Assembly: GCA_016789885.1 (NCBI GenBank)
Contig: JAEUPZ010000026.1
Coordinates: 1-64,000, forward strand
Length of the DNA stretch: 64,000 nt
Source: Chromatiales bacterium
GTDB lineage: Bacteria > Pseudomonadota > Gammaproteobacteria > Steroidobacterales > GCA-2729495
Direction of reading: 5' to 3'
The position numbers were made by a program, and so were the translations under genes. The notes beneath the pieces are model-generated. The model was not told the DNA's origin and did no database searches. It saw only the letters and a program-made list of their open reading frames with translations. This document shows, in pieces, positions 51,170 through 62,300 of the stretch (position 1 is its first letter; each line of letters opens with the position of its first letter).

Positions 51170-51245
51170 CCGGGCCGCTGTCCACTCGCGGCGACACGGA
51201 CGCACCGTTGCCCGCATCCTGCGCCCCCCGCGCGATAATGGGCGG

Positions 51246-52853
51246 ATGACCCGAGCTTTCCCGTGGTGGCGCCACGCGCCGGTGTGGCTGGCCAGCCTGT
51301 TTCTGGCCACTGCTGTCCTTGCCAGTGCCGGCTTCTGGTGGGCGCTGGGCGGCGAGCGGGCGGTGCCGGGCGGTATCGCCGCAGGCGACCGCCTGCAGTG
51401 CGCCTCGTACACGCCCTTCCGGGGCGGCGACACGCCGCTGCGCTTCACCGTCGACCGGCAGCGCCTCGCGCAGGATTTCGCGCTGCTGTCACCTCGCGTC
51501 GGCTGCCTGCGGCTCTACTCGGTGCGCGGCATGGAGCTGGTGCCCGAGGTGGCCGGGGAGCACGGCCTCACGCTGATCCTCGGCGCCTGGATCGGCCGCG
51601 ACCGCGCGGACAACGAGCGCGAGGTGGCGGGCCTCATCCGCCTCGCCAGTCAGTATCCCGACGTGGTGCAGGCCGTCCTGGTCGGCAACGAGGTGCTGCT
51701 GCGGCGCGAACAGACGGCCGCGCAGCTCGCCGGGTACCTCCGGCGCGTGAAGGCAGCGGTGCGGCAGCCGGTCAGCTACGGCGACGTGTGGGAGTTCTGG
51801 TTGCGCAACCCGGGGCTGGCGGCCGACGTCGACTTCGTGACCATCCACCTGCTGCCGTACTGGGAGGACGAGCCGGCGGGCATCGACGCAGCCATCGCGG
51901 CGGTGGCCGCCGCCCGGGCCAGGGTGGCCGCGGCTTTTCCGGGCAAGGACGTCCTCGTGGGGGAGGCCGGCTGGCCGTCGGAGGGCCGCCAGCGGGAGGC
52001 GGCGGTGCCGTCCCGGGTGAACCAGGCGCGCTTCGTCCGCGGGTTCCTCGCGCGGGCCCGCAGCGAGGGCTGGCGTTACAACCTGATCGAGGCGTTCGAC
52101 CAGCCGTGGAAGCGCGCGCAGGAGGGCGCGGTGGGCGGGTACTGGGGGCTCTTCGACGCCGAGCGGCGCGACAAGGGCGTGCTGTCCGGCCCCGTCTCCG
52201 ACGTGCCCGCCTGGCCCGGCCTGCTCGGCCTCGCGGTGCTGCTGGCCGGGCTGGTCCTCGCCGCGGGCGGCACGTGGCGGTCGCCGGTGGCCGTTGCCCT
52301 CGCGGCGGCGGGCGGCAACGGCGTTGCTATGCACGTGCACCAGTGGCAGCTGTTCAGCCGCGCACCGGCCGAGTCGCTGTGGTTTGCCGCGCTGGGCGCC
52401 GTGGCGCTGGCGGCAACTTGGCTGGGCTGCCGGCGCGCGGCGGGCGGGGCGGGCAGGCCCTGGCACGACGTCGTCCTGGGCGTCGCGGCGGCCCTGGCGG
52501 CCATCGTGATGCTGGGACTCGTCTTCGACCCGCGCTACCGCCACTTCCCGGTGGGCGCGTTCCTGGCGCCGGCGCTGGCGGCACTCTGGCCCGTGCCGGC
52601 CTCGGGATGCTGGCGCGACCGGCACCGGGTGCTGGCGGGGCTGCTGCTCGTCGGCGTGCCCTTCGTGCTGTGGCAGGAGACGTTGCTGAACGTGCAGGCC
52701 CTGGGCTGGTGTGCCGTCGCAGCCCTGCTGGCGCTGGGGCTGCTGCGGGCGAGCCCTCAGGGCGACGTGCGCGTGGTTGGCCTCAAGGCGCCGGCGTCGG
52801 CGAGTGCCAGCAGCGCGACCACCGCGGCCGGCGCGCCGAAGCGCACGTTGTAG
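51246..52853 (+). CDS. Membrane-bound GH17-type beta-glucan enzyme
   Basis: A 535-residue protein with an N-terminal membrane helix (13-34) and an extracytoplasmic glycoside hydrolase family 17-like barrel (about 45-320). A C-terminal membrane domain of about six helices (325-510) follows. Catalytic residues are visible as VLVGNEVLLR (Glu149, acid/base) and VLVGEAGWPSEG (Glu240, nucleophile). Proteobacterial homologues are annotated as beta-1,3/1,6-glucan synthases or transglycosylases, so glucan remodelling is likely. No glycosyltransferase partner is seen nearby. The 3' end overlaps the convergent small membrane gene by 97 bases. Confidence 0.85.
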   Translation: MTRAFPWWRHAPVWLASLFLATAVLASAGFWWALGGERAVPGGIAAGDRLQCASYTPFRGGDTPLRFTVDRQRLAQDFALLSPRVGCLRLYSVRGMELVPEVAGEHGLTLILGAWIGRDRADNEREVAGLIRLASQYPDVVQAVLVGNEVLLRREQTAAQLAGYLRRVKAAVRQPVSYGDVWEFWLRNPGLAADVDFVTIHLLPYWEDEPAGIDAAIAAVAAARARVAAAFPGKDVLVGEAGWPSEGRQREAAVPSRVNQARFVRGFLARARSEGWRYNLIEAFDQPWKRAQEGAVGGYWGLFDAERRDKGVLSGPVSDVPAWPGLLGLAVLLAGLVLAAGGTWRSPVAVALAAAGGNGVAMHVHQWQLFSRAPAESLWFAALGAVALAATWLGCRRAAGGAGRPWHDVVLGVAAALAAIVMLGLVFDPRYRHFPVGAFLAPALAALWPVPASGCWRDRHRVLAGLLLVGVPFVLWQETLLNVQALGWCAVAALLALGLLRASPQGDVRVVGLKAPASASASSATTAAGAPKRTL

Positions 52854-53152
52854 AGCACCAGCGCCGGCAGCGCCACCAGCAGCGCGGCGGTCGCGAGCCA
52901 GGACCTGCGCGGTGCTGGCACGAGCCACGCCAGTGCCGCCATGGCAAGGGCCGTGATGCCGAAGGCCTGGAAGTGGATCGTGAGCCCCAGCGCGGCCCGG
53001 CCCCGGCAGAGCAGCCCATCGGGAGCGCCGAGGCAGGGATCGGCCGCGGGCTCGACCTCCATCAGGCCGAAGCGGATGCCGTAGAGGACCGCCAGCCACA
53101 GGACGATGGCCGCCGGCAGCAGCAGCGTGGTGCGAGTGCTTCTCGTGTGCAT
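52757..53152 (-). CDS. Small integral membrane protein, unknown
   Basis: Not recognised. From the ATG at 53152 the product has 131 residues with three to four hydrophobic segments (TTLLLPAAIVLWLAVLYGIRFG, FQAFGITALAMAALAWLVP, WLATAALLVALPALVLYNVRFG, AAVVALLALADAG). Cys in PCLGAPDGLLCRG could form a disulfide in an external loop. It overlaps the GH17-type gene tail to tail by 97 bases, and its promoter lies back to back with the giant adhesin. Whether it aids glucan export is speculation. Confidence 0.6.
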   Translation of the reverse strand: MHTRSTRTTLLLPAAIVLWLAVLYGIRFGLMEVEPAADPCLGAPDGLLCRGRAALGLTIHFQAFGITALAMAALAWLVPAPRRSWLATAALLVALPALVLYNVRFGAPAAVVALLALADAGALRPTTRTSP

Positions 53153-53316
53153 GCCTTCAGGAAACCTCAGCGTTTCGCCCGTGCACGGGCCGCAGCAAGG
53201 GCGGAGCCGCGTGTCGTGCGCGCCTGCCGCCATGTTAACCGTGCGTGCCGCGGCCGCGCGCGCCGCGCGGCGGGCGATCGGGTTGCGGCTCCGGGCGACC
53301 ATCGCTTAGAGTCCCG

Positions 53317-56300
53317 GTGACGCCGGCCAATGCGGCGGCCACGAAGAAGAAGAACGTGGGGGGAGATGACGCAGCGGATGCTGCGGACGCCGGCAACGGC
53401 GTCCGCCGGCGGGGGCATGTGCCCGCTCCGCCGCGGTCTGCTGCGACCTCGCTGGCCATGGCCATCGCGGCCGCCTTCCCGGCCGCCCATGCCCAGCAGA
53501 TCGTGCCGAGCGGCCAGACGGCCACGGGCCTCGCCGTCAACGGCAACGTCACCGACGTCACGACCGGCACGACTTCCGGCCAGAACGCCTTCAACAGCTT
53601 CCGGCGCTTCGATGTCGACGCCGGCAACGTCGTCAACCTGCACCTGCCGGATGGCACCAGCAACCTGATCAACGTCGTGCTCGACCGCACGACGCAGATC
53701 GACGGCGTCCTGAACTCCGTGAAGGGCGGGCAGGTGGGCGGCAACGTCTACTTCGCCAATCCCCACGGCGTGATCGTCGGCGAGCGGGGCGTCGTCAACG
53801 TGGGCTCGCTGCACCTCTCCACGCCGACGCCCGAGTTCGCGGCGGGCCTCGTGTCGCCTGCCGGCGTACCCGACCCGACGGCCACGGGGCAGTTGCTTGC
53901 CGGGCAGATCCCGGTATCCGCCACCGCCCCCATCACCGTCCGCGGCACCATCAACGTGGCGGGAGACGCGAGCATCGCCGCGGGCCAGGTGGCCAACAGC
54001 GGCACCATCCGTTCCGGGGCGGTCTTCGCGACGGCCCGTGTCGACTTCGCCGACGTCGTCAACGTCGCCGGGCTGCAGACGGCGGCGGCGCTGACGACGA
54101 GCGGGGGCACCGTGCGGATCGCCGCGACCGGGGACCTGGTCAACACCGGCGTCGTCAGCGCGGACGGAGCGGATGGCGTCGGCGCCGGCCGCGTCGAGCT
54201 GCGGGCCGGCGGTGACATCGCGCTGGCCGGTGATGCGCGCGTGTCGGCTTCCGGGCGCGGCGCGGGCTCCGCCGGTGGCGAGGTCATCGTCGTCGCCGAC
54301 CGGGATGCCGTGATCGCCGACCGCGCAGTGCTCGCCGCCAACGGTGGCGAGGTGTCCGGCGACGGCGGTTTCGTCGAGTTCAGTGCGCGGCGCACGGTCA
54401 CGCTGGCCGGCGGCTCGCTGCAGGCCGCTGCCACCGACGGCGAGGCCGGCACGGTCCTGATCGACCCCGAGAACCTCGTCATCGGCACCGACCTGCTGCG
54501 GGCACCGGGTGGCAACGCCAGTGCGGATGGCGTCACCTGGGACGCGGGCAGCCTGGTGCTCGAGGCCGAGGACACGCTGACCGTGTCGAATGGCGTCGTG
54601 GTGTCCACCCGCGACGTGGGTTCGGCCCTGCGCGCCGACCACGTCGGCGGCATGTCCCTGGGGCCCTCCGGCAACCTGACGCTGCAGGCCCGCCAGATCG
54701 TCCTCGAGGACAACGCCCAGCTGCTGGCCCAGGGCAGCGGCAACATTGCCGGCGGCAGCATCCTGCTCGACGCCAGTGCCAGCGGCGGCAACCTGACCTT
54801 CGGCGACGTCGTGGCCGGCATCACGCTGGGTGCCGCCACGATCAAGGGCGGCAGCGTGACGCTGCAGGCCGGCGCGGACTACACCACGACGCTGGTGCCC
54901 ATCGTGGTGCGGGACGTCACCGCGACCATCGACCTCAACGGCAGCCTGGTCGAGGCGGCCGGGGCGCTGGTGCTGTCGGCCACGGCGTGGCTCGACTCGG
55001 TGACCCCCGGCCTGCTCCCGGCCGAGACCGTCGACGGCCTGGCGAGCGCCACCGTCGACGTGCGCGGCGACAGCGTGCTGCGCACGACCGGCGGGGCCGC
55101 CAGCCTGTCGGCCACGGCGACCCTCAACGCCGGGGTCGAGGCCGGCCTGCCCGACGTCCTCGCGCTGCCCTTCGATGCCGGCGTCGGCGTCGTGCTGGCC
55201 GACGGCATCGCCAGCGTCCGGGTTCGCGACACCGCCGAGCTCGACATCGACGGCGCGCTGACCCTTGCGGCCACCAACACCGTCACGACCAGCGCGGTGG
55301 TGGACGCCAGCGCCAGCGGGGCCAGTGCCGCCGGCGGCTCCGCGGCCGTGGCGGTGATCAACGCCGTGACCGAAGTCCTCGTCGAGGCCGACGCGCTGAT
55401 CAGCCGGGCGACGAGCCTCGTCATGGACGCCGTCTCGCAGGTCGGCACCACGCTGTCGGCCGTGGCGGCCACCGACGGTGCGTCCTTCCAGGGCACCGAC
55501 GCGGGCGGCGCGCCCAACAGCCAGACCGAGCAGTTCCTCGGCGACTACGGTGACCAGGCCCAGACCGGCGACGGCGGCGTACAGGTGGCGGCGGCCGTCG
55601 CGGTCAGCGACATCGACAGCACGACCCGCGTGCGGCTCGGGTCGTCGGAGCGGGCGCTGGTGACCGGCGCCGTGACCCTCGGCAGCCAGTCCGCCGTCAG
55701 CGCCGACATCACCGCCGACGGCAGTACGGCTGCCGGTGGCGTCGGCGTCGGTGTCGGCGTCGCCATCAACCTGGCGGACGTCGTCAACGAGGCCATCGTC
55801 GACCAGTCGCTCGATGCGGCCGGGCTGACGCTCACCGCGGGCATCAATCCCGCCGCCACCGGCCACGCGTTCAGCAGCGCGGCGGTGTCCGGTGCCGGTG
55901 CCAGCGACGTCGGTGTTGCCGGCAGCCTCGCCGTCAACGTCGTCAGCGCCGACAGCGCGGCGCTGCTCGGTGCCGCCGCCGCCGTCGACGCCGGTGGTGG
56001 CGCCGTGCTGCTGCAGGCGGACAACGTCGTGGAGTCGTCGGCCAGCGCCACGCCGGCCGACGGCGGCGCCACGGGCGAGACCCTCGGCATCGGTGCCTCC
56101 GTGGCGGTCAACGTCGCCAGCAACGCGGCCCGGGCCGAGCTGGCCGATGGTGCCGGTCTCGACGGCGCCGGCAGCCTGTCCCTGCTGGCCAACGGCAGCT
56201 TCACGACCTCGACCGAGGCCGAGGCCGGGTCGGCGGGCGGCATCGCCCTGACCCCCGTCGTTGCCGTGACCCTGGCCGACAACCGCAGCATCGCCCGGAT

Positions 56301-59300
56301 CGGCTCCGGCCTGCCGCTGGTGCTGGCCGGCGAGCTGCTGGTCGAGGCCAGCCACACGGGCCTCACCACCAGCCAGGCCCAGGCGGAGGCGGCCGGCGAC
56401 AAGGTGGCCATCGGCGCCTCGGTGGCCGTCAACGTGGCGAGCGACGTGGCGCTCGCCACCACGCTGCGCGACGTGGAGTCCACCGGCGGTGGAATCACCT
56501 TCCGGGCCACGTCGGCGGCGGCCACCGACGCGTCGGCAAAGGCCAGCGCCAAGGGCGGCAAGGAAGAGACCGAGGGCGAGACGCCCGAGGACGGCGTCGA
56601 CCAGGAGGTCGGCAAGCAGCTGTCCGTGGGCCAGGGCCAGCAGAAGGGCGACAGCGCCAACCAGTCCCAGCAGCCCGGCTCCGCGGAGACCAGCGAGGGC
56701 AAGGTCAGCGTCGCCGCGGCCGTGGCGGTGAACGTGGCCGACTCGACGGCCAGCGCCTACATCGGCGACGGGCGCATGGTGACCGCGGACGGCGCGCTTG
56801 CCCTAGAGGCCCGCAACGACACCGACGCCACGGCCACGGCCGACGGCAGCTCCGCCGGCAGCACGGCCACCGTCGGCATCGGCGCTGCCGTCGCCGTCAA
56901 CAAGGTCACGGCCGACACCGGGGCCTGGGTGGGCGACGCCGACGTGACGGCCGACGGTGTCACCGTCACGGCCGGCATGAACGACACCGCCGCCGACGGC
57001 ACCAACACCATCGCCGCCACGGCCAGTTCCGGCGCCGGCGGCGGCAAGGTCGGCATCGCCGGCGCCCTGGCCCTGAACCTCATCGACGTGCGCAGCACCG
57101 CCACGCTGCGCACCGGGGCCGGCGTCGACGCCGACGGCGGCAACCTGCTCCTGTCGGCCGACGGCGCCACCAGTGCCAGCGCCGAGGCGAAGCCCACCGA
57201 GGATGGTGGCGCGTCGGGCGGCGAGGTGGGAGTCGGTGCCTCGGCCGCGGTCAATGTCTTCTCCGTCGACCAGGCCCGGGCCGCCATCGAGCAGGATGCG
57301 ACCGTCACCAACGCCAATGCAGTCACGCTGACCGCCACCTCGGACACCGACAGCACCGCCGAGGCCGAGGCCGACGCCGAGGGCAGCATCGCCATCGACG
57401 CCGTCGTCGCCTTCACGCAGGTCAGGCAGGCGGCCGAGGCCGTCATCGCCGCCGGCGCCGACCTCGTCGCCGACGGTCTCGTCAGCCTCACGGCCCTGGC
57501 CACCGGCGACCACGGCGCCACGGCCACCGGTGACGTGAAGTCCGGCAAGGTGGGCGTCGGCGCGTCGGCGGCCGTCATCACCAGCGACACCAGCACCCGG
57601 GCCGCCCTCGAGCGCAACCTCGAGGCCGGTAGCGGCACCGGCGACGCGCTCACGCTGACGGCCGACGCCTCGCGCAGCTACGAGGCGGTGGCCTTCGCCA
57701 GTGCCGCAGGCTCGAAGGCCGAGGACGAGATCAGCCAGGACGACAAGGACCAGGCGAAGTCCACGTCGACGCTGCAGGACAACCAGGACTCCCAGCAGGG
57801 CACCCAGGGCGGCAGCAAGGTCAACGTCGCCGCGGCCGCCGGCGTGCTCGTCCTCGATGACGACGTCGAGGCATCCATCGGCGGCGGCGCGCAGGTCACG
57901 GCCTACGGCGGCATCGAGCTGGCCGCCACCAACGCCGGCAATTTCAGCGCCCGGGGCCGGGGCGACACGCTGGACATCACGAAGGTCGGCAACAACCAGC
58001 AGGTGGGGATCGGCGTGGGTGTCGGCCTCGCCATCGTGCGCAACGACACGCTGGCCGAGGTGGGCGCCGGGGCGCGGATCGTCGAGGCCGGCGACGTCGC
58101 CATCACGGCGACCTCGACCCAGAACCGCGATCCGGCCTTCGCCAACAAGCTGGCCGCCGAGGGCGTGTCGGGGGCCGGGTCCGAGAAGGTCAGCGTGGCG
58201 GGCTCCCTCGCCGTGGCCAACTCCAATGCGACGACGGTCGCCCGGCTCGGCGACGGCGTGATCGTCGACGAGGCCGGCGCCATCACCATCACGGCGGACA
58301 ACACCAGCAAGCTCTCGGCCAAGGCCTGGAGCGGCGCGCTCTCGAACAAGGTGGGCGTCGGCGCGTCGGTGGCGACGGTGGTGTCGGAGAACACCTACCG
58401 GGCGGCCGTGGGCGCCAACGCCAACGTCACCGCCGGCAGCCTGTCCCTGGCGGCGCGCAACAACAAGGTCACCGGCAGCGTGCCCTTCGACTTCGAGTTC
58501 AGCCTCGACGGTGCCTCGGCCGACAGCTTCGAGACGAAGTTCAGCGAGCAGAACCTGCAGCTGCTGCTCGGCGAGAACAACTACTACACCGAGGCGCTGG
58601 CCGGTGCCGGCGGCGGCCAGGTGGCGGTGACCGGCGCCTTCGCCGTGAATGTCTTCGACGACACCACCGAGGCGGTCGTCGGCGACGACGCCACGGTGAC
58701 GGCCACCGGTGCCGTCGACCTGGAGGCCACCAACGAGACCACCGCCAAGGCCTTTGCCGGCGCGCTGGCCGTGGGCCGCAACGCCGGCGTGGGCCTCAAC
58801 AGCGCCGACATCGTCAATCGCGGCCGTACGGCGGCGACCCTGGGGACCGGTGCCCGGATCCTCGACAGCAGCGGCGTCACCCTCGACGCGGCCACCGGGC
58901 TCGACTTCGGCGTGTTCGGCGCGAGCCTCGGCCTCGCCAACACGGCCGGCGTCGCCGGCGTGCTGGCGCTGGTGCTGGCCGACAACGAGGTCGTGGCGTC
59001 GACCGGCGCCGACAGCGTGCTGGTGTCGCGGGGCGACGCGACGCTGCAGGCCTCCAGCGACTACCGGTCGCTGATGGTCGCCGGCGGGGCGGGCGGCGGC
59101 AACACGGCTGGCGTCGGTGCCTCGGCCGCCACCAACCAGGTGGAGACGCGGGTGCGCGCCGAAGTGGGCGCTGGTGCCGACGTGCGGGCGGCCGGTACGC
59201 TCACCGTCGATGCGGCGGCCACGGAGACGACGAAGACCATCGCCGTCGCGGGTGGCGCCGCCAGCACCGCCGGCGTCGGCGCGGGTGTCACCGTCAACCT

Positions 59301-62300
59301 GATCGACCCCGAGGTCCGGTCCCTCATCGCCGGCGGTGCCCGGGTCAACGTCGATGCGAATGATCCGCTGCTGCGGGGCGAGCGCGTGCTGGTCCAGGCG
59401 AGCGGCACCACCGACCTCCTGTCCATCGCCGGCGGCGTCGGTGCGGCCAGCACGGCGGGCATCGGCGCCGGCGTCGACGTCGGTGTCGTGACCCGCACCG
59501 TCGAGGCCTACGTCGACGCCGGTGCCGAGGTGCGCGCCAGCGAAGAGGTGCGTGTCGAGGCCGCCGGCAGCGAGACGATCTTCTCCATCGGCGCCGGCGC
59601 AGGCGCCGGCCAGGTGGGCCTGGCCGGTGCCGCCGCCGGCCACTCGCTCACCACCGAGACGAAGGCCTACGTGGCGGGCGGCGCGACGGTGGACTCCCTC
59701 GGCAACGTCGTCGTGGCCGCCGACGGCGTGACGGACCTCAGCGTCATTGCCGGTGGCGCGGCGCTCGGCGGGACGGTGGGCATCGGCCTGTCGGCGGGGG
59801 TCGTCCTCGTCGACAAGCTGGTGGAGGCCTGGATCGGCGAGGGCGCCAGCGTCACGGCGCTCGGCGCCGGCACGGCGCCGTCCACCGTGGCGACCGGCTA
59901 CGACGTCGGCTTCAGCCCCTACGACCCGGCGCGCAGCGACGAGGAAGTGCAGGGGCCCGCCGCCAGCCAGTTCGACGCCGAGGCCGTGGCCGCCGGCGGC
60001 GACCTGCTGACGAAGCAGCGCACGGCGCAGCTGGCCACGGGCGCGATCCGCGGCCTGGCCGTCACCGCGACGAGCCGCGACGAGGTCAAGGCCATCGCCG
60101 TGGCAGGCGGCATCGCCGGCACCGTGGCCGTGACCTTCGGTGGTGCGGTCGGCGTCCTCGACTCCCGCGTGAGTGCGCGGATCGAGGACGGCGCGCTCAT
60201 CAACAACGACAACACCGGCGCCAACGCCGACCAGTCGGTGCTGGTGGCCGCCGGCCACGACCTGTACCACCTGGGTCTCGGCGGTGCGGCGGCCGGCGCC
60301 GGCGTCGTCGGGGCCGGCGCAGGGGCCGACGTCATGGTCATCGACCTCGACACCTCGGCCTGGATCGGGTCCCAGGCCCAGGTGCGGGCGCGGCGCGACG
60401 TCGACGTGACCGCCTCGTCCCGGCAGGACCTGCTGTCCGTGGCCGGTGCCGCGGCGGCCGGTGGCACCGTCGGGCTCGCCGGCGCCGTCGGCGTCGCCGC
60501 CCTCGACTCGGCCACCCAGGCCTGGATCGGCGACGACGCCTTCGTCGATGCCGACGGCAACGTCCGCGTCGCCGCCAGCGACGACACGCAGGCAATCCTC
60601 GTCGCCGGCAGCGTCGGCATCGGCATCGGGGCCGTCGGTGTCGGCGGCTCGGTGGGCGTCACCACCCTCGACAAGGACACGGCCGCCTGGGTCGGTGCCG
60701 GCGCCACCGTCAATGCCCGCGGCGGCGTCACGCCGCTGCCGGACGACACCGTCGTGCCATCACCCGGCGGCCTCGACGACGTCGAGGGCATCGAGGACGA
60801 CCCGGGCACCGTGGTCCCGGATCCCCAGGAGCCCCCGCCGGCGCCCGACACCACCGACAGGCCCGTCTACTCGGGCGACGGCTTCGACGCCACGACCCTG
60901 GCCCGCGGCCTGCTGGTCCAGGCCACCAGCAGCGAGGACCTGCTCGCCATCGCCGCCGCCGGCTCCGGTGGCCTGTTCGCCGGCGTCTCCGGCGCCGTCA
61001 CCGTGGAGAACATCCGCTCCGTCACCCGGGCGTGGATCGATGAAGGCGCCTTGATCAACGTCGCCAACGACCGCGCCAACGCGCGGCAGGACGTCAACGT
61101 CACGGCCCGCAACGACGCGAAGCTGCTGGTCATCGACGGCTCCCTGGCCGTGGGCCCGCTGGGCGCCGGCGTCGCCGGCAGCGTCGACGTCGGCCTGATC
61201 CGCAACGACACGAGTGCGTGGATCGGGGCCGGCGCGGAGGTGAACGCCAACCGCGACATCGACGTCAACGCCCTGGCCCGCAAGGACATCGATTCCTACG
61301 TCATCAGTGCCGCCGGCGGCATCGTCGGCGTCGCCGCCGGCGTCGGGGTCTACTCCGTGGGTGCGGCCCTCGACGCCGATTCGCGCGGTCGCCTCCAGCC
61401 CGAGGACAGCGACGACACCGCCAACGCCTACGCCGACGACCAGGCCGGCGACGGCACCGTCACCGGGGCGCTGGGCAACTTCGGCAACGCCCGCCTGGCG
61501 TCCATCGGCAGCGAGGCCGGGGCCCGCCGCGGCAGCGTCTCGATCTCGGACGCACTGGCGACGGCACCGCCGTCGGGCACCGCTGCCTGGGTGGGCGAGG
61601 GCGCCGTGCTGAACGCCGGCCGCCACGTCGACGTCGATGCCCGGGACGACGTGTCGGTCGGCATGGTGGCGGGGGCCGCGGCCGTCGGGGCCGTGAGCCT
61701 CGGCGCCGGCATCGCCGTCGCCACCGTGAATACCAACGTCCAGGCCTTCGTCGAGGACGACGCCGTCATCGCCGCGGGCCTGCAGGACGACCAGGGCGAC
61801 TTCAGCCTGACCGCGCGCCTCGACTCCGACAGCTCGGCGGCGGCCTACGCGGGCAGCGGCGGCCTCGTCGCCCTCGACGCCGCCGCGGCCGTCTTCAATG
61901 ACACGAGCACCGTCGCCACGCGCCTGGGTGACGGCGTGCAGGTCACCAGTGCCCGGCAGGCCCGCGTCGAGTCCATCGACCGCCGCGAGCAGCTGGCCGA
62001 GGCCTTCGGCGCCGGCGTTGGCGCCGCCACCGCCGGCGTGTCGGTGGCGACGACCCGCCTCGGCGGCAGCGTCACGGCGACGCTGGGCAACGGCGTCCAG
62101 GTCGGGCAGGGCAGCGGCACGGTCGGCGAACTGGTGGTCGTCGCCGATTCCGTGGCCGGCGCCCGGGCCGAGGCCACCTCGGCCAAGGCAGGCCTTGGCC
62201 TGGCGGCCAGCGGCTCGGTGGCCACGGCCACCGTCAACCCGACGGTCGGCACCACCGTCGGCGGGGACAGCGCCATCACCACCGGTGTCGCCACGAACCT

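Noticed and set aside
53167..56355. Very long open frames on the minus strand opposite the giant adhesin (also 56803-60270 and 60760-63933)
   Set aside because: They are antisense shadows produced by extreme GC and third-position bias. Their translations are low-complexity Gly/Arg/Val/Asp without domains, while the plus-strand frame shows a clear haemagglutinin domain and repeats.
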